Below, piece by piece: positions 12,600-24,830 of a stretch of 64,000 nt of DNA (its first letter is position 1; every line of letters begins with the position of its first letter). Origin of the DNA: Cephalopachus bancanus (Eukaryota > Chordata > Mammalia > Primates > Tarsiidae); contig JAPVLO010000206.1 in the NCBI GenBank assembly GCA_027257055.1, positions 496,001 through 560,000 on the forward strand, in the 5' to 3' direction. Position numbers and translations under genes: made by a program. The notes beneath the pieces were generated by a model, which worked only from the letters and a program-made list of their open reading frames with translations, did not search any database and was not told where the DNA came from.

Positions 12600-13545
12600 A
12601 GACCAGGGTGAAAAAATTTCTTAAAACCAGACTGACAGTCCTGACAACTGATGAGAGAAAAGCCCAGAGAGTGTGGATAGCATATCAGCCCTGAATGCCA
12701 AGGGCGGGGAGTTTACCCTGCACATAGGAAAAGACGTGGCCCCAAGCAGTGTGAGGCAAGAAGCTGGAAATAAGACTTCCGGATAGAATGACATACCTTC
12801 AAAAGACTGCCCTGTTTCGATAACAAACTCTGGAAAAACTCCACCCACCAGCTCTGGAAAGGAAAAATGAAGTTTGGAATTGCAGGGAATCTCAGTGAGA
12901 AAAAAAAAAACAAGCTCTCCCATGAAATTACAATCCCAGACCTTCTATGGTATAAGAAATTATAATACACAGGAACTATAATATACTCAAAGAGAATGTT
13001 ATAAAAATTGGTCCAGTACTAGTGAACCCCTGAAGCCCAGCTAAAATTAAGTGCAAAATTGAGCCACAGGGGAGTGCCTGATTTACACAGAGAAAACAAC
13101 TCCAGTTTAAAAGGAGCTTACAGTAAAAAACGACAAACCACAGAAGTGAAACCACATCAATATACCACCACGAATTCTAGAGTAGTCAATAAAGCAAACT
13201 GAAAACGATTATAAAGTAAGAATGGAAACCAAAATGAAAGAGCTGGGCACTGTGTAAAAAGGAGACGCAAGTTGAAAACAGAACAAACACTTATTTCTTT
13301 TAAACATTAAAACTTAGTCATTAAAATTTAAGAACTCCATGAATATGTTAAATAGCAGATGAAAGCCAGCTCAAGAGAAAATGAGTAAACTACAAGATAG
13401 GTTTGAGGAAGTAACAAAAAATGCAGCACAATCAAATACAAAGAAATATGAAATAGGCAAGGGGAATTAAGGAACATGAAGGATAGAAGAGGTTCAACAT
13501 TTATCCAATAGGATAGCAAGAAGTAGAGAATGCCCCCCCACCAAA
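12600..13545 (+). mobile_element. L1M/HAL1-like ORF1-region remnant
   Basis: A-rich sequence with 'gaagaggttcaacatttatcc' style and repeated 'gaaag/caagagaaaatgag' patterns typical of old L1/HAL1 5' and ORF1 regions. No open frame remains. Confidence 0.4.
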
Positions 13546-14755
13546 ATATATATATAGATATATAGAGAGAATTTAGGTCTGATTAGTTACAGTACTCTGC
13601 TCTCCTGGACATAAGGTTTGATCCAAGGGTGAACACATGTCCAAACGAGTACAAATAAAATCCTCCCTTAGGGTAGATACATGATATTGGGAATTAAGAC
13701 CTTCTCTCTGAGTTGCTAAACTGGGCTGTAAGATACAAAGTCAGAAAAGGGGTTGTACTTTGGGAATTGAGGTTAAAGAAAAGAACATGGAATGATAATT
13801 TTTTCTAGCTCTTAGCTCCCCCGCCCCCAACTTATGCCCATTTTTTGCATTCCTTATGTAAGCTACACCCGGGAAGGAAAAAAAAAATTCTGAGCACCCA
13901 CTCTCAACTGGACACTTTCCTAGGCAGTGGGAATGATTAAATGGCTAAGACTTGATCCATGGAGAACCGGAACGTCAGGGGTTTAGCGGGACTGGACCCT
14001 GGGCCTCCCGGTGTCTAGTCCAGGGCTCTTCCAGCTATGTCTTCCCCCCTCCCAATTCTATAGCACTGTGCACTGGGCGTGACAGTGAGTGAGAGCTAAG
14101 TAAAGTATTTTAACCTTCGAGAAACCCTGGTTGGAGTTCATAATGAAACGAGATGCACCAGCCTCCCCCTGGTAGCTAGAGTCTCTGGTCGTGCTCTTTT
14201 GGCAGAAACTTCTCATTTGGAACAGCCTGGGCTCCCTGGGCTCTCTGAAAGGACGGGTGGGAATGAGTTTCTATGTTTTACAATTGTTGTGAAAAATCCT
14301 CCACTCACAGCCTAAGGGAGAGCAAGGTGGGGTGCAGGGTGAGGGCCAAATAATCATGCATGGGTCACACCAGAACCTGCAGCCAGATGACACTGGAGGG
14401 TAGTGGGGTCTGCTGAGCAACCAGGCCAGGGCAGCAAACACAATGATTAAAGGCAGAGGAGAGGCTGCTGAAAATGAAAGAAAATACTGCAAATACAGAG
14501 GCACTGCCATATATACAGAATGGATTAGACAATCTACTTAGATCCTTCTGCATTTGAGTGCAACCTAAGCGAAAGCAAATAAATCAACACAGAATATATC
14601 TAGATCAGCAGCTTACCTTCGAGGCTGTTAAGCGTAAGTTGTTCTTTCTCCCTAGAAATCATGCCTAGTATATACCTGATGTATCAGAATCTTATTCCTT
14701 TCAGTATCTGTCTGGGATTTTTAAAGCAAAGCATTATTGCTAATAGTTGCGGATG
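13546..14755. other. no gene seen; possible MIR remnant near 13970-14040
   Basis: A somewhat GC-richer stretch. The part around 'ctagtccagggctcttcca' resembles an antisense MIR end. No coding exon recognised. Confidence 0.35.
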
Positions 14756-14759
14756 AGTT

Positions 14760-15182
14760 CAGTAAACTTCTGGAGTGGATGCTGCAATGTCCTCCCAGAG
14801 TCCCCCCAGGGTTGAAGGACTATTCTACCAGCTACAATGAGGGTTTATGGCAGAAAGCCTCAGCTGTCAGCCTTCACCAGAATTGCCTCGGATGAAGACT
14901 GTCTCTTACTCATGGCCATGCCCTCTTCCCAGGACACCCACACCCAAGAACTAGTTTCTGTGGAGGTATACAAGTCTGGGCCCCACCCTGCTTCAGCACT
15001 GGCCATGAGCTTGGCCTTTGTTGAGGCTGCATCGCTGAGGCCAGTTTCTCTTTCTGTTCAGTCCTTCTCTTTTTTTCCCCTTTCCAGAGATGGCAATCCC
15101 AAGAGCACTCCCTAGTAAACCTCTGGCTCGCTAATCTCACCTCAGAATCTGCTTCCTGAGTGGACCACACACAAACTGTGAC
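14760..15182 (+). mobile_element. ancient LTR-like element, copy 1
   Basis: The end reads 'aaacctctggctcgctaat', 'cagaatctgcttcctgag', the style of old ERVL-type LTR 3' ends (LTR16/LTR33 group). The 92-residue open frame inside is not a gene. Confidence 0.4.
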
Positions 15183-15434
15183 AATTGCTGCTGGGTGCTC
15201 TCACTTTCTACTATGGACTTGTCTAGTAGTTAATACATGAGATAAGTGCAGTGAACTGAATTCTCACTCTAGTTAGATCAGTGGATGCCCAGAGACAACC
15301 TATGTCACATTTCCCAATCTTATCTAGATCCAGTGTGGTAGACAATGATGTGATGTTCAGCTGCTTTTTAAAGAAGGACTTGCTGGTTCACTGTAGGTAG
15401 GCATTATAGTGCACAGATAGCTGTCTGATTTAGG

Positions 15435-15770
15435 TTGTCAGCTTCTTCAGGGTCTGCCCCAGCTGCAGAGAGCAGCTACACCAAAGAGCATGCCCTTTCT
15501 AGGACAGTCGATACCTGGTGTTGGAGTAAGGAAGGGTATAGAGGTTTAGCCACTTCTGCCCAACGTGCAACATTTCTACTGGACCACTCTTGCTTCCTGC
15601 AGGGTGAGCCAAGACTTTACCATGTTTGCATCACAGTTGGAAGTCTTTCTCTGCCCAATCCTGCTTCTTCTCTCTTCTACGAATGTTGGTCCCAAATAAA
15701 CATCTTGGGCCCCAAACGTTTCCTTGCCATCTTTATCTGGAGAATTCAACCTGCAACACAACATAACTAA
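15435..15770 (+). mobile_element. ancient LTR-like element, copy 2
   Basis: Same layout as the element ending at 15182: 'aaataaacatcttgggcccc' followed by 'tatctggagaattcaacctg'. The two look like diverged relatives in the same orientation. Confidence 0.4.
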
Positions 15771-15829
15771 CATTTCCTTTACCAGGGCAACTTGTGGGGT
15801 GCTCACTTAGCAAATAAAATGTGCTAGCA

Positions 15830-17315
15830 GCTAGAGACAGTGCACTTTTTTCATCTGGATTAAATGCTGGATTAATGCTGCTCCTGCTGGCCCCTTGGTA
15901 CCCCTGTGCAGTGGCTCTGGCCTCAATTTGAGAGATGCCTGACATCAGCAGGCCACATTCAGTGCAGTCAGTGGAATGTATGGGGCATTTTAGTCCAGGT
16001 GTATGTAAAATACTTATGCGAAATAGAGGCTGAACAGCCCTGCCACATAGCATATGGAAAGGAGTCTAAATGCTCTTACTACAGTGGTTTTAACATCAAT
16101 GGTATACTTTATAATCTACAACTATGAAATTATGCTATTAATTGGTACCACTTTTTAAATTTGTAATAAATACTTTGGCATTAATGAGCTCACAAGATAA
16201 AAGGAAATATTTAATGGAAAATCAAATATTTTGTTCATGAGAAAATTGATGACAAATCCATAAATTCCAAAATATTTATCTTGTCGACACTTACCATGCA
16301 TGTACCATGGGGACCATATAACATCACTGACCACATGAAAACCAGAAACAAATCTGTTGAAGTATCAGTACTTACTCCCAAAGACTGTGCATCAACACAA
16401 AGATAACAACACAAACAGATGTGAAAAGTATACTGTAAAGTATGTTTTTTTTCATTTGGATCAAATAACTGCTCCTCTTACTCTTTTTCTCTTGTGCAAA
16501 TAGAAAAAGTGACGTTAATAGGAAAGATTTTTGAACTTCCCCTAAAGGAGATCACAGACCCTCATGGTAGAAGTGCCCTCCCTGTATCAGGAAGAAAGGA
16601 ACATCCTTATTGAAGATGACAAAAGTCCACAGAGGAGAATCTAAGCAAACAAGTCTTCTAATTTCTAATCATTAATTTCTAATGATTAGATCATACTCTT
16701 TGCCCCATCATATTTCTCCATGACTCTCCTCTCCTCATCAAACTTACTATAAAAAATGCTCAGGTTTAACCATCTCTTCTGGTTTTTATTTCCTCACAAA
16801 GGTTCATATGTCATGTAAAACATACATTAAATAAATGTGCTTTTCTCTTGCTCATCTGTCTTTTTTATAGGGGCTCAGTCATTAACATAAGATGGAGAGA
16901 GGAAAGCAAATTTCTTTTCCCAAAAAATAATAGATGTAAGGCACTGGATCCAATGACAAAAAAAAAAAGTTTAAAACAATTAAATGATGCCATTTTAATA
17001 TAAATGCAATCAGATACTTCAAACTGGAAAACATCCTTACATGTTTTATTGTATAAAGTTTAATAATTATGCATAAATTTTTTCATCCAATTTGTAGTAA
17101 CAAAGGAAACATTTGGAATTGTATTTTGTTGAAGGTAAAAACATCTGACATTACTAGAGCAAGATGTCATAAACTCAGATAAATGAATCAGTGCTACTAT
17201 AAATTCAGTTTTTAAAAGTTCAAACTAAAGCTATCTTTGCATAATAATTAAACACAACTTTTCACAGAGCACAGCATCATCATAAAACCATGTTTTCTAC
17301 AGAAAATTAAGGAAT
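15830..17315. other. no gene or clear repeat seen
   Basis: AT-rich intergenic DNA. No exon, RNA gene or well-defined element recognised. Confidence 0.45.
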
Positions 17316-17468
17316 ATGGCCAAGTGTGCTGGCATGTGCCAACTGCTGGGGAGGCTGAGATGGAAGGATTGCTAGAGTCCAGGAGTTCAAGGATGTAGTG
17401 AGCTATGATCACCACATGGCACTCCAGCCTGGGAAAAAGAACAAGATCTTGTCTCTATAAATAAATAC
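17316..17468 (+). mobile_element. Alu right-arm monomer (FRAM-like)
   Basis: Contains 'tggggaggctgagatggaag', 'gatcaccacatggcactcca' and 'cagcctggg', with an AT-rich tail. Only one arm is present. Confidence 0.75.
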
Positions 17469-18237
17469 ATAGAAAATTATGGAGCAGAAATGTACTTGGA
17501 ATTAGATGTGGCGCAACATAATTCATACGTGTACTCAAGTTGTGATGACCTACTAATCAAAATAATAGCAGTCACTGTAAGAATTTATAAATATTATGAT
17601 ATATACACAGCTAGAATAACAGAGCTACACATTTTTTGTGGAAATCTTATTAAATACAAGGAAATAGTATGTGTTCTTCTTTGCTGTCTACCATAAGTAG
17701 GATTTTAGAAATAGTGGAGCCTTTGAAGAAATAATTTGTAAATCAACCTAAGTGTCTTACAATGATGTTGAATTCTTTTTAAAAATGAGTCTTCTAAATT
17801 TGAGCTATATTTGTCCCAATCAGTTAGAAATCTCTCAGGATTTTCAAAAAATGGAGTTCCAAAATCTTCAGCTTCCCAGATGCTTAGGCAATTGAGATTA
17901 TTAGTAGTAAAGTTGAAAAACAGCAAAACACTGAAATGTATCCCCCACAAAAGCAAGAAAGCAATTAAAGAAATTAAATGCCAATATCTCAAAGGATGTA
18001 CAAGATCTAATTTTGAAATTCTGCAATTGCACTTTGGAATATTCTAATTTGTATACAGAATTTGCTTATAAATTTCATATTTTTAATTGTATAAGACCAT
18101 AGTAAAATTGAGAACTGAACTTTGCAAAATATAAACTAGGCAAAGGAATAATAGAGACAACTAGTTTGACAAGTTTTACCTTGTGAAATGCTTTTTGAAG
18201 AAAGGTACTCTGAGTACGGTCAAAAAGACAATGCACT

Positions 18238-18830
18238 TGTGTGGGGCCATGGTCATAGCCCCCTAAGTGTTTGCTAAAAAAAAATCACTGACGTGAGACA
18301 GACTGATTAATAGAAGAAAAGGCATTCAAATGTATTCACAGGAACCTTCAGAAGGAAGACCCCACATCTCAATAAGTTGTCAAAGCTTATATACCATCTT
18401 GAAGTTACAACAAGAATGGAGGTTTAGATTCTGGTAAAACAGGCTATGGGAGGGGGAAGAGGAGATATTCTATTGAGGGACAATAAATGATTGCTAGGGA
18501 GAATGAGTGGTTAGGGAACAGAGTGACATTTGAAAATAAGATTTGAGATTAACTTGTAGTTTTTTTGAAATTTAAATGATCCTTGGAGACAGTCATTATA
18601 CTCATAAAAATATCTGCTCAGTTGTGGTCACAAATTGGTCTCTTTTTGAAATACAATAATTGGGAGGGGAAGAAAAAGCAAATATTCTCCTTGGGGGGTC
18701 TGGATCTTAGGCAGGTAAAGGAACTTCAGCTTTTGGGGAGAGACTGTGAGGGGAGAGGATGAAGTTCAGAGAAACCTTAAGGTTTTTTTCAGTTTAGCTT
18801 TTCAAAACATCATATTTTGGGGAATCAGTT
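18238..18830. mobile_element. ERV-like repeat, copy 1
   Basis: Shares an ordered set of matches with 21776-22235: 'gtgtggggcc', 'caaatgtattca', 'cacagga..cttc', 'agaatg..gg..tagat' and 'aaaacaggctatg/gttatg'. Probably part of an ERV LTR or internal region. Family not named. Confidence 0.5.
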
Positions 18831-18832
18831 CT

Positions 18833-18858
18833 GAAACTGCCTGTATAAAATTAATATC
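18833..18858 (+). mobile_element. class I ERV-type LTR 'P', left stub
   Basis: The start 'tgaaactgcctgtataaaat' matches the start of the LTR at 26468. The rest of the LTR resumes at 19231 after an L1 insertion. Confidence 0.7.
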
Positions 18859-19230
18859 CTGTCCAGTTTCCAAATGATGGAATATTATACAGCCATAAAG
18901 CAGGACACAATTATGGACTTCGCGGCAACTTGGTTAGATTTGGAGTCTATCATACTCAGTGATCTATAACAGAAACAAAGTACTGAGTACCACCTGTTCT
19001 CACTCATAACTGGACCCTGAACACCTATCATAATACTACAAAAAAGGGATTGGCAATAGCAGGGGATGGGGGGTGGGCACATAACATCAGTAAGGGTGTC
19101 TGATCCTAATCCAGGCAAACTGAGGTCCAATGGGAGGCTGAAAACTTCACCTATACCTAAACCACTTATGTAAGTCATCTGACTTGTACCTCACTACTTT
19201 AAAATAAAATAAAATTTAAAGAATAATAAT
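18859..19230 (+). mobile_element. LINE-1 3' fragment inside LTR 'P'
   Basis: A short 5'-truncated L1 3' end of the same subfamily as the copy ending at 2748. Its site duplication aaaattaatatc lies at 18847-18858 and 19231-19242. Confidence 0.93.
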
Positions 19231-19985
19231 AAAATTAATATCGGGCCAGGGTAAAAGTTGTAGAAGAGACCCAAGCCCTGAAAAGCTGTAGCTATGACTG
19301 GAATTTAACAAATCTATCATTTCTAAGTTTGCTTTCACTCCAATAGAAGGCAATTGATTATCTTCAGGTCCTGACCCCTGAGGAGGGGGAAGGCTGTACT
19401 GCAAGGCTGATAAACATATTTTTCCCTTCAACAATGGGCCTAAGACTGCAAAGATCTTCTCGATTTGTTGAGGACAAAATTGGAGGTTGAAGGACAAGAG
19501 TGGCAACGATCTCCAGGCACCCCTCCTCCCACATACCTTCTCCATAATGGCTCACTGTCCAGGGTGGTCGTTGCTGGTCATGAGACTTGCTTTATAAATA
19601 GCATCTATTGCAAAACCTAAGAATGGTATTTGAGATAGTATTCAGCTGGTAATAGACAGAAGGCCCCACCAGGGACCAGAACACATACCAGGCAGCTGGA
19701 AACACCTGTGAGGACCCCTCCCAGAAATTGACTCTGATATGAAAACAGTTTCAACAAGTCCCATGACATCATCAACCAATCAGCAGTCCCTAGTCCCACT
19801 GCCTACCAAATTTCCTGAAAAAACGCTAGCCTCTGAATTCCCTGGGAGGCAGATTTGAGAAATATCTCCCATCCTCCTTGCTAAGCTGCTTTGTGATATT
19901 AAACTCTTAATTCTCTGTCATGGTTGTGTCAGTCCTGTTTTTCCCGCAGTGGGCATAGAACCCAGCTATGCTCAACTCTTGAAAA
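19231..19985 (+). mobile_element. class I ERV-type LTR 'P', main part
   Basis: Aligns in order with 26490-27312: 'agagacccaagccctg', 'tctgacccctg/aggaggggga', 'cttttccctt..caatg', 'tcccatgac..catc..aatca', and an ATTAAA signal near 19900 just before the LTR end. Solo LTR; no viral genes seen next to it. Confidence 0.75.
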
Positions 19986-19989
19986 TAAA

Positions 19990-20650
19990 GTAGAATTGAG
20001 ACTATCATTCACATAACAGAAATGCTCTGATCTTATTGATACATGTTAAAGACAATATATTCTCCAGTAGGATATAGTCTACAGAAAAGGTCAATTGATG
20101 GTCCATTTCAAATTTATTACCATTAAATGCAACTTAGAAGACAATTTTAATCATTTTACTTTAAAATGCAACATGGCATATGAGAAAAAAACACATTTTC
20201 TTGAGGAAAATAGAGTGACATGGTATTTGAGACAATTGTCTTTTCTAAAAAATGACTAAAGGGGATAATTATTCTGATTACCATATTTTAAAATTTTTAC
20301 TTATAAATATATAAAGACATTTCAAAAGTTTACTTTGATGTATATAGATATATGTCATTCTACTTTTTAGAGAAAAAACTTATTTTCTGAAATAGTGTTT
20401 AAATATAACTATTTTATGGGTCCATTATGTAAACCAAAAATAAAATTCTAAGTTCCCAATCCAACTGAATGGACTCACTCTGTGCCAAGGAAAACCTGAA
20501 AAACTAAATTTGAGGCTATGATAGAAAAGAGGTTGGACACATCTCGTTATATTGCCTCCCATGTGGGGTTTAGACATAACTGACTAACAGTCACACTAAA
20601 ATAGAGATCACAAACTGACAAAACAGATTCTGTGGCAATAAGATATCAAA
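19990..20650. other. no gene or clear repeat seen
   Basis: AT-rich unique-looking DNA. Confidence 0.45.
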
Positions 20651-20654
20651 TTTC

Positions 20655-20942
20655 GCAGGGCTCAGTGGCTCAGCCTGTAATCCCGTGCTTTGGGAGGCTG
20701 AGATGAGTGGATTGCCTGAGCCCGTGGGTTCGAGACCTGCCTGGGCAACTTGGCAAGACCTCACCTCTATAATAAATCAAAAAAATTAGCCGAGTGTGGT
20801 AGCACATGCCTGTAGTTCCAGCTCCTTGGAAGGCTGAGGTGGAAGGATCGCCGGAGTCCAGCAGGTTGAGGCCGTGGTGGCCGGGAGCAGCCACTGCACT
20901 CTAGTCTCGGTGACAGAGTGAGACTCCAACTCAAAAAAAAGT
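20655..20942 (+). mobile_element. Alu, sense
   Basis: Dimeric Alu of the local type with linker 'aataaatcaaaaaaatt' and 'ggccgggagcggccactgc' type right arm. Short A tail; no clear site duplication. Confidence 0.93.
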
Positions 20943-21256
20943 CATCAGACTCCCCACACTCAAAAGAAAATGAATGTTCTCTAGTTCTCCTTTCTAGGGT
21001 CTTATAGGATCAAAGGCTCTCAAGGTTGAAAGGGCTCTTGATGAAAAGGCACGTTAACTCTCTTTAAGGTTTCCAAACTTCAGTGTACATGGGGATTTCC
21101 TTGAGAGCCTATTATGTAAATTCCTTGTCTCTGGTAACAAAACATGTGATGTAAATTCAGGTTGGGGCCCAGGAACAAGACTCCCCCTCTCTCCAAGAGA
21201 CTCCTTTGAGAGATGTACCTGGTCAATTCTCAAATCAACTTCTAAAAGCTTTTCTG

Positions 21257-21549
21257 AGGCCAGGCACAGTGGTTCTGACCTGTAATACCAGCACTTTGGG
21301 AGCCCGAGGCAAGAGGATTGCCTGAGACCAGGGGTTCGAGACCAGTCTAGGCAACTTGGCAAGACCTCATCTAAATAAAAAATTTAGCCAGGCATGGTGG
21401 CGCATGCCTGTAGTTCCAGCTACTTGGATGGCTGAAGTGGAAGGATCACCTGAGCCCAGCAGGTCAAGGCTGTGGTGGCTGTGAGGGTGGTACTGCACAC
21501 CAGCCTGGGCAACAGAGTGGACTCCGACTCAAAAAAAAAAAAAAAAATT
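21257..21549 (+). mobile_element. Alu, sense, with 12-bp target-site duplication
   Basis: Dimeric and older looking. Flanked by aaagcttttctg at 21245-21256 and 21550-21561. Confidence 0.95.
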
Positions 21550-21775
21550 AAAGCTTTTCTGGCATAGAGTGGAAATCTACATCCCTGAAGTACCCATCCA
21601 CTACTTCTAACAGTCTCATAGAAAACACTGGAGTTCTCTCCCCCAAGACAGACATTTAAATATGGGAAGATGACTGTCATCTGTTTCCAGAGTTTTCTCT
21701 TCTCTGGTCTAACTACTTATGTTACTTCAATTATTCTTTAAAACACAACACACACATAAACTCAAATAAGATTAT

Positions 21776-22235
21776 TGTGTGGGGCCCATAGCCATTGGCT
21801 CCCTAAAGGTATGCTAAAAGATATGAGGCAGCATGATTAATTGGGAAAATGCACACAAATGTATTCAACATGTATACACAGGAGTCTTCGGAATGAAGAC
21901 AACTTTTCAGTGAGTTACAGAAACTTATCTTGAGATTACAGAAAGAATGAGGGCTTAGATCTTTGGCAAAACAGGTTATGTGGGGGAGAGAAGAGGCTTG
22001 GCTAGCAAAGGCAGCCTTGTTAAGTAGATGAAGCCTCCCTCAAAGAGGGCTTCTTTTCAGACTCTTAAGGTTGTCAGGCTCTCAATCCCTCTTACATCCA
22101 GGAAGGCATAGAAAGGGGATGCATGGCTGTATTCGTGGATATTCTCTACAGATACAAACTTTACCCCACAAAAGGTAGCTTTCCAAGGCCACTTCTGCTG
22201 GCTGGTTCTGTGGCAGCCATTTCAAAACACGTTAA
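21776..22235. mobile_element. ERV-like repeat, copy 2
   Basis: Diverged relative of 18238-18830, same orientation. It continues further than copy 1, to 'ggcagccatttcaaaacacg', before an L1 begins. Confidence 0.5.
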
Positions 22236-22239
22236 ATAA

Positions 22240-23700
22240 TTTTTTTTAACATTGTTAAAATGTCCATCCTACCAAAGGCAATCTACAGATTCTATGCAAT
22301 ACCCATTAAGTTACCAACTTCATTCTTCTTAGACTTGAAAATAACAATACAGAAAGTCATATGGAAACATAAATGACCACAAATAGCCAAAATAATCCTT
22401 AGTAAAAGGATTAAATAATCCTTAGACAAAGCCTCTAACAACAACCACTGGAGACAGGAGATCCTATTCAGTAAATGGTGCTGGGAAAACTGGCTGCTCA
22501 CATGCAGAAGGTTGAAACAGGACCTCACCTATCACCATACACAAAAATTAACTCTAAATGGATCAAAGACCTAAACGTAAAAGCTCAAATGATAAGAATC
22601 TTAGAAAATGCAGGAGACACCCTTATGCAAACTGGAAGTGGTAACCAATTTCTATTCAGAACGCTAAATGCCCATACCTTAAGAAATAAGATAGTTAAGT
22701 GGGACCTCATCAAACAAATGAGCTTCTGCAAAGCAAAAGAAACCATCAAGAGAGCCCACAGAATGGGAAAAAATATTTGCCAACTGTATATCTGACAAAG
22801 GCCTAACATCTAGGATCTACAAGGAACTCAAACATACCAAAAGGAAAAAGCCAAACAACCTCATTAAAAAGTGGGCAAAAGACATGAACAGACACTTCTC
22901 AAAAGAAGATATATGGGCAGCCAACAGACACATGAAAAAGTGCTCAGCCTCACTCATCATCAGAGAAATGCAAATCAAAACCATACTGAGATATCACCTA
23001 ACCCCAGTAAGAATGGCCATCGTTAAAAAAAAACAACAACAGATGCTGGCGAGGATGTGGAGAAAAAGGAATGCTTCTACACTGCTGGTGGGAATGCAAA
23101 CTAGAGCAACCTCTTTGGAAGACAGTGTGGAGATTTCTGAAAGGACTAGAAATTGACCTTCCACATGACCTAGCAATTCCTCTATTGGGAATATACCTGG
23201 AGGAACCACATCATTCTATAAAAAAGATACCTGCACATACATGTTTGTTGTAGCTCTATTAACAATAGGAAAAACATGGAACCAACCATGCTGCCCATTG
23301 AAGCTGGACTGGATTTAAAAAATGTGGTACATATACATAATGGAATATTATGCAGCCATAAAGGATAAATATATGGATTTCACAGCAACTTGGATGGATT
23401 TAGAGTCGATCATACTCAGTGATCAATCACAGACACAAAGAACAGAGTACCGCATGTTCTCACTCATAAGCAGACCTTGAACAATTATAATACTTTAAGA
23501 AAGGGATTGGCAGTAGTGGGAAACTGTTGTGGGCGGGGTGGAGTGGGATTGGCAGTTGAGGGAAACTGCTAGGGGAGGGAGGGGTGTACCTCACCAACAA
23601 GGGTACCTGCATAATCAACATCTGTATATCTAACTCTGAATTGTACCCCACATCTTTATAATAAAAAAAGAAAGAAAGAAAATATAAAAATAACAATAAT
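22240..23700 (+). mobile_element. LINE-1, 5'-truncated, internally deleted
   Basis: Plus-strand ORF2 C-terminal half and 3' UTR with an A/T-rich tail. An internal deletion removes about 0.2 kb between 'aataatccttagtaaaag' and 'cctctaacaacaaccactgg'. The 106-residue frame at 22475-22795 is an ORF2 fragment. Confidence 0.93.
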
Positions 23701-23889
23701 AATAAAATTTTTTAAAACAAATTTTTTTTGTAGTAAAATGTTTTTATTTCCTTCAATTGAGAATAAAACGTATTCCAGCAAATATAGATTAGGGTTATAA
23801 GGCTCAGCAGCAATATGTGGAAAAGTTTAAAGACTTTAGTTGATGGTAAACTCAATATACATCAACAGTAGAGCAGCAGTAATCATTAC

Positions 23890-23946
23890 AAGAAGAGGGG
23901 GAGGAGGAACAGAGGAGGAGGAAGAAGAAGAAAGGAAAAAGAAGGA
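23890..23946 (+). repeat. polypurine tract
   Basis: 57 bases of A/G with a single C at 23910, GGA/GAA rich. It could form a triplex, but this is only composition. Confidence 0.8.
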
Positions 23947-23999
23947 CAACAAAAAAGAAAACTCCCTACCTCTGACCGTTGATGGCATCAAAGGGATGA

Positions 24000-24280
24000 T
24001 GTCAATTACTCAGAATTCCCCCAATGTACCCTGCTGTCATGTATACTCCTTTGATCTATTATCTTCTACTTCCTAGAATACCAACTCCACTCCTCCTCCA
24101 AAGCAACCAGCTATTTTCAAAACTATTCATCTTTTAAGATTCCACTCAAACATCGAGTCTTTAACTGCCCCAGGAGAATTTACCCTTCTCTCCTTTGGGC
24201 ACTCACTGTCCCCTACACATCTCACCATACTCAATTGTTTACACATGACTTACTGTGTCTATACCTTGTTAAAAGAAAAA
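24000..24280 (+). mobile_element. L2 LINE fragment, sense (left part)
   Basis: Resembles L2 near its 3' end: 'caactattcatcttttaag'-like 'ttcaaaactattcatctttt' and 'actcaaacatcgagtct'. It continues at 24665 after an LTR-like insertion. Confidence 0.6.
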
Positions 24281-24284
24281 AAAA

Positions 24285-24660
24285 AACTAAGACAAATTAA
24301 ATGTAACAAAGCTTAAATGAGCAAAGAACAATTCGCTAACTGGGCAACCTCTTTTAACAGAATAGGCTCAGAGAGACTCCAGCTCAACCACAGGGTGGAA
24401 TAAGATTTGTGAACAGAAAAAGGACAGTGATATACAGAAAGAGGTGGTTCAGTTCAGAAACAGCTGGGCTGGTTACAGCTGAATGTTTGCCTTATTTGAA
24501 TCCGGTATGCATAGTTGACTGCCCTTCATTGAGTTTTTAATTTAAAAATTCTGTGATTGGCACAAGAGTAGGTGACAGTCTGTTTACACATCCAGCTGCT
24601 TCACAATTCACCATGTAAAAAGTTACAGAGAAACCTGTAGGTTGAACCCAAAATATGAAC
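24285..24660 (-). mobile_element. ERV LTR-like insertion within L2
   Basis: Contains 'aacaattcgctaactgggca', 'agagactccagctcaaccac', 'ctgggctggttacagctgaa' and 'gtctgtttacacatccag', a pattern I associate with a primate ERV1 LTR read in reverse. Family name not certain. Confidence 0.5.
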
Positions 24661-24664
24661 CCGT

Positions 24665-24830
24665 CTAATGTGCTATGTGATTTATTTAGATATTATTCTT
24701 ATTGTTAAGTATCTATCTGTCCTAGAATTTAAGCTTCACAGGGGTAAGATTTCTGTTTTATTTAATGCCATATCGTCAGTATCTATAAGAACAGCTAGCA
24801 CATAGAGGGCACTCTTGGAGAAATAAAATT
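24665..24830 (+). mobile_element. L2 LINE fragment, sense (right part)
   Basis: Contains 'tagaatttaagcttcacagg', 'ggtaagatttctgttttatt', and 'acagctagcacatagagggc' matching the L2 3' end, in order with the left part. Confidence 0.65.

Noticed and set aside
14837..15170. Overlapping frames of 92 and 86 residues on both strands
   Set aside because: Lie in an ancient LTR-like repeat with no coding signature.
19805..19825. Possible STAT-type site (ttcctgaaa) in LTR P
   Set aside because: Spacing does not fit the usual TTCnnnGAA pattern and Q does not share it.
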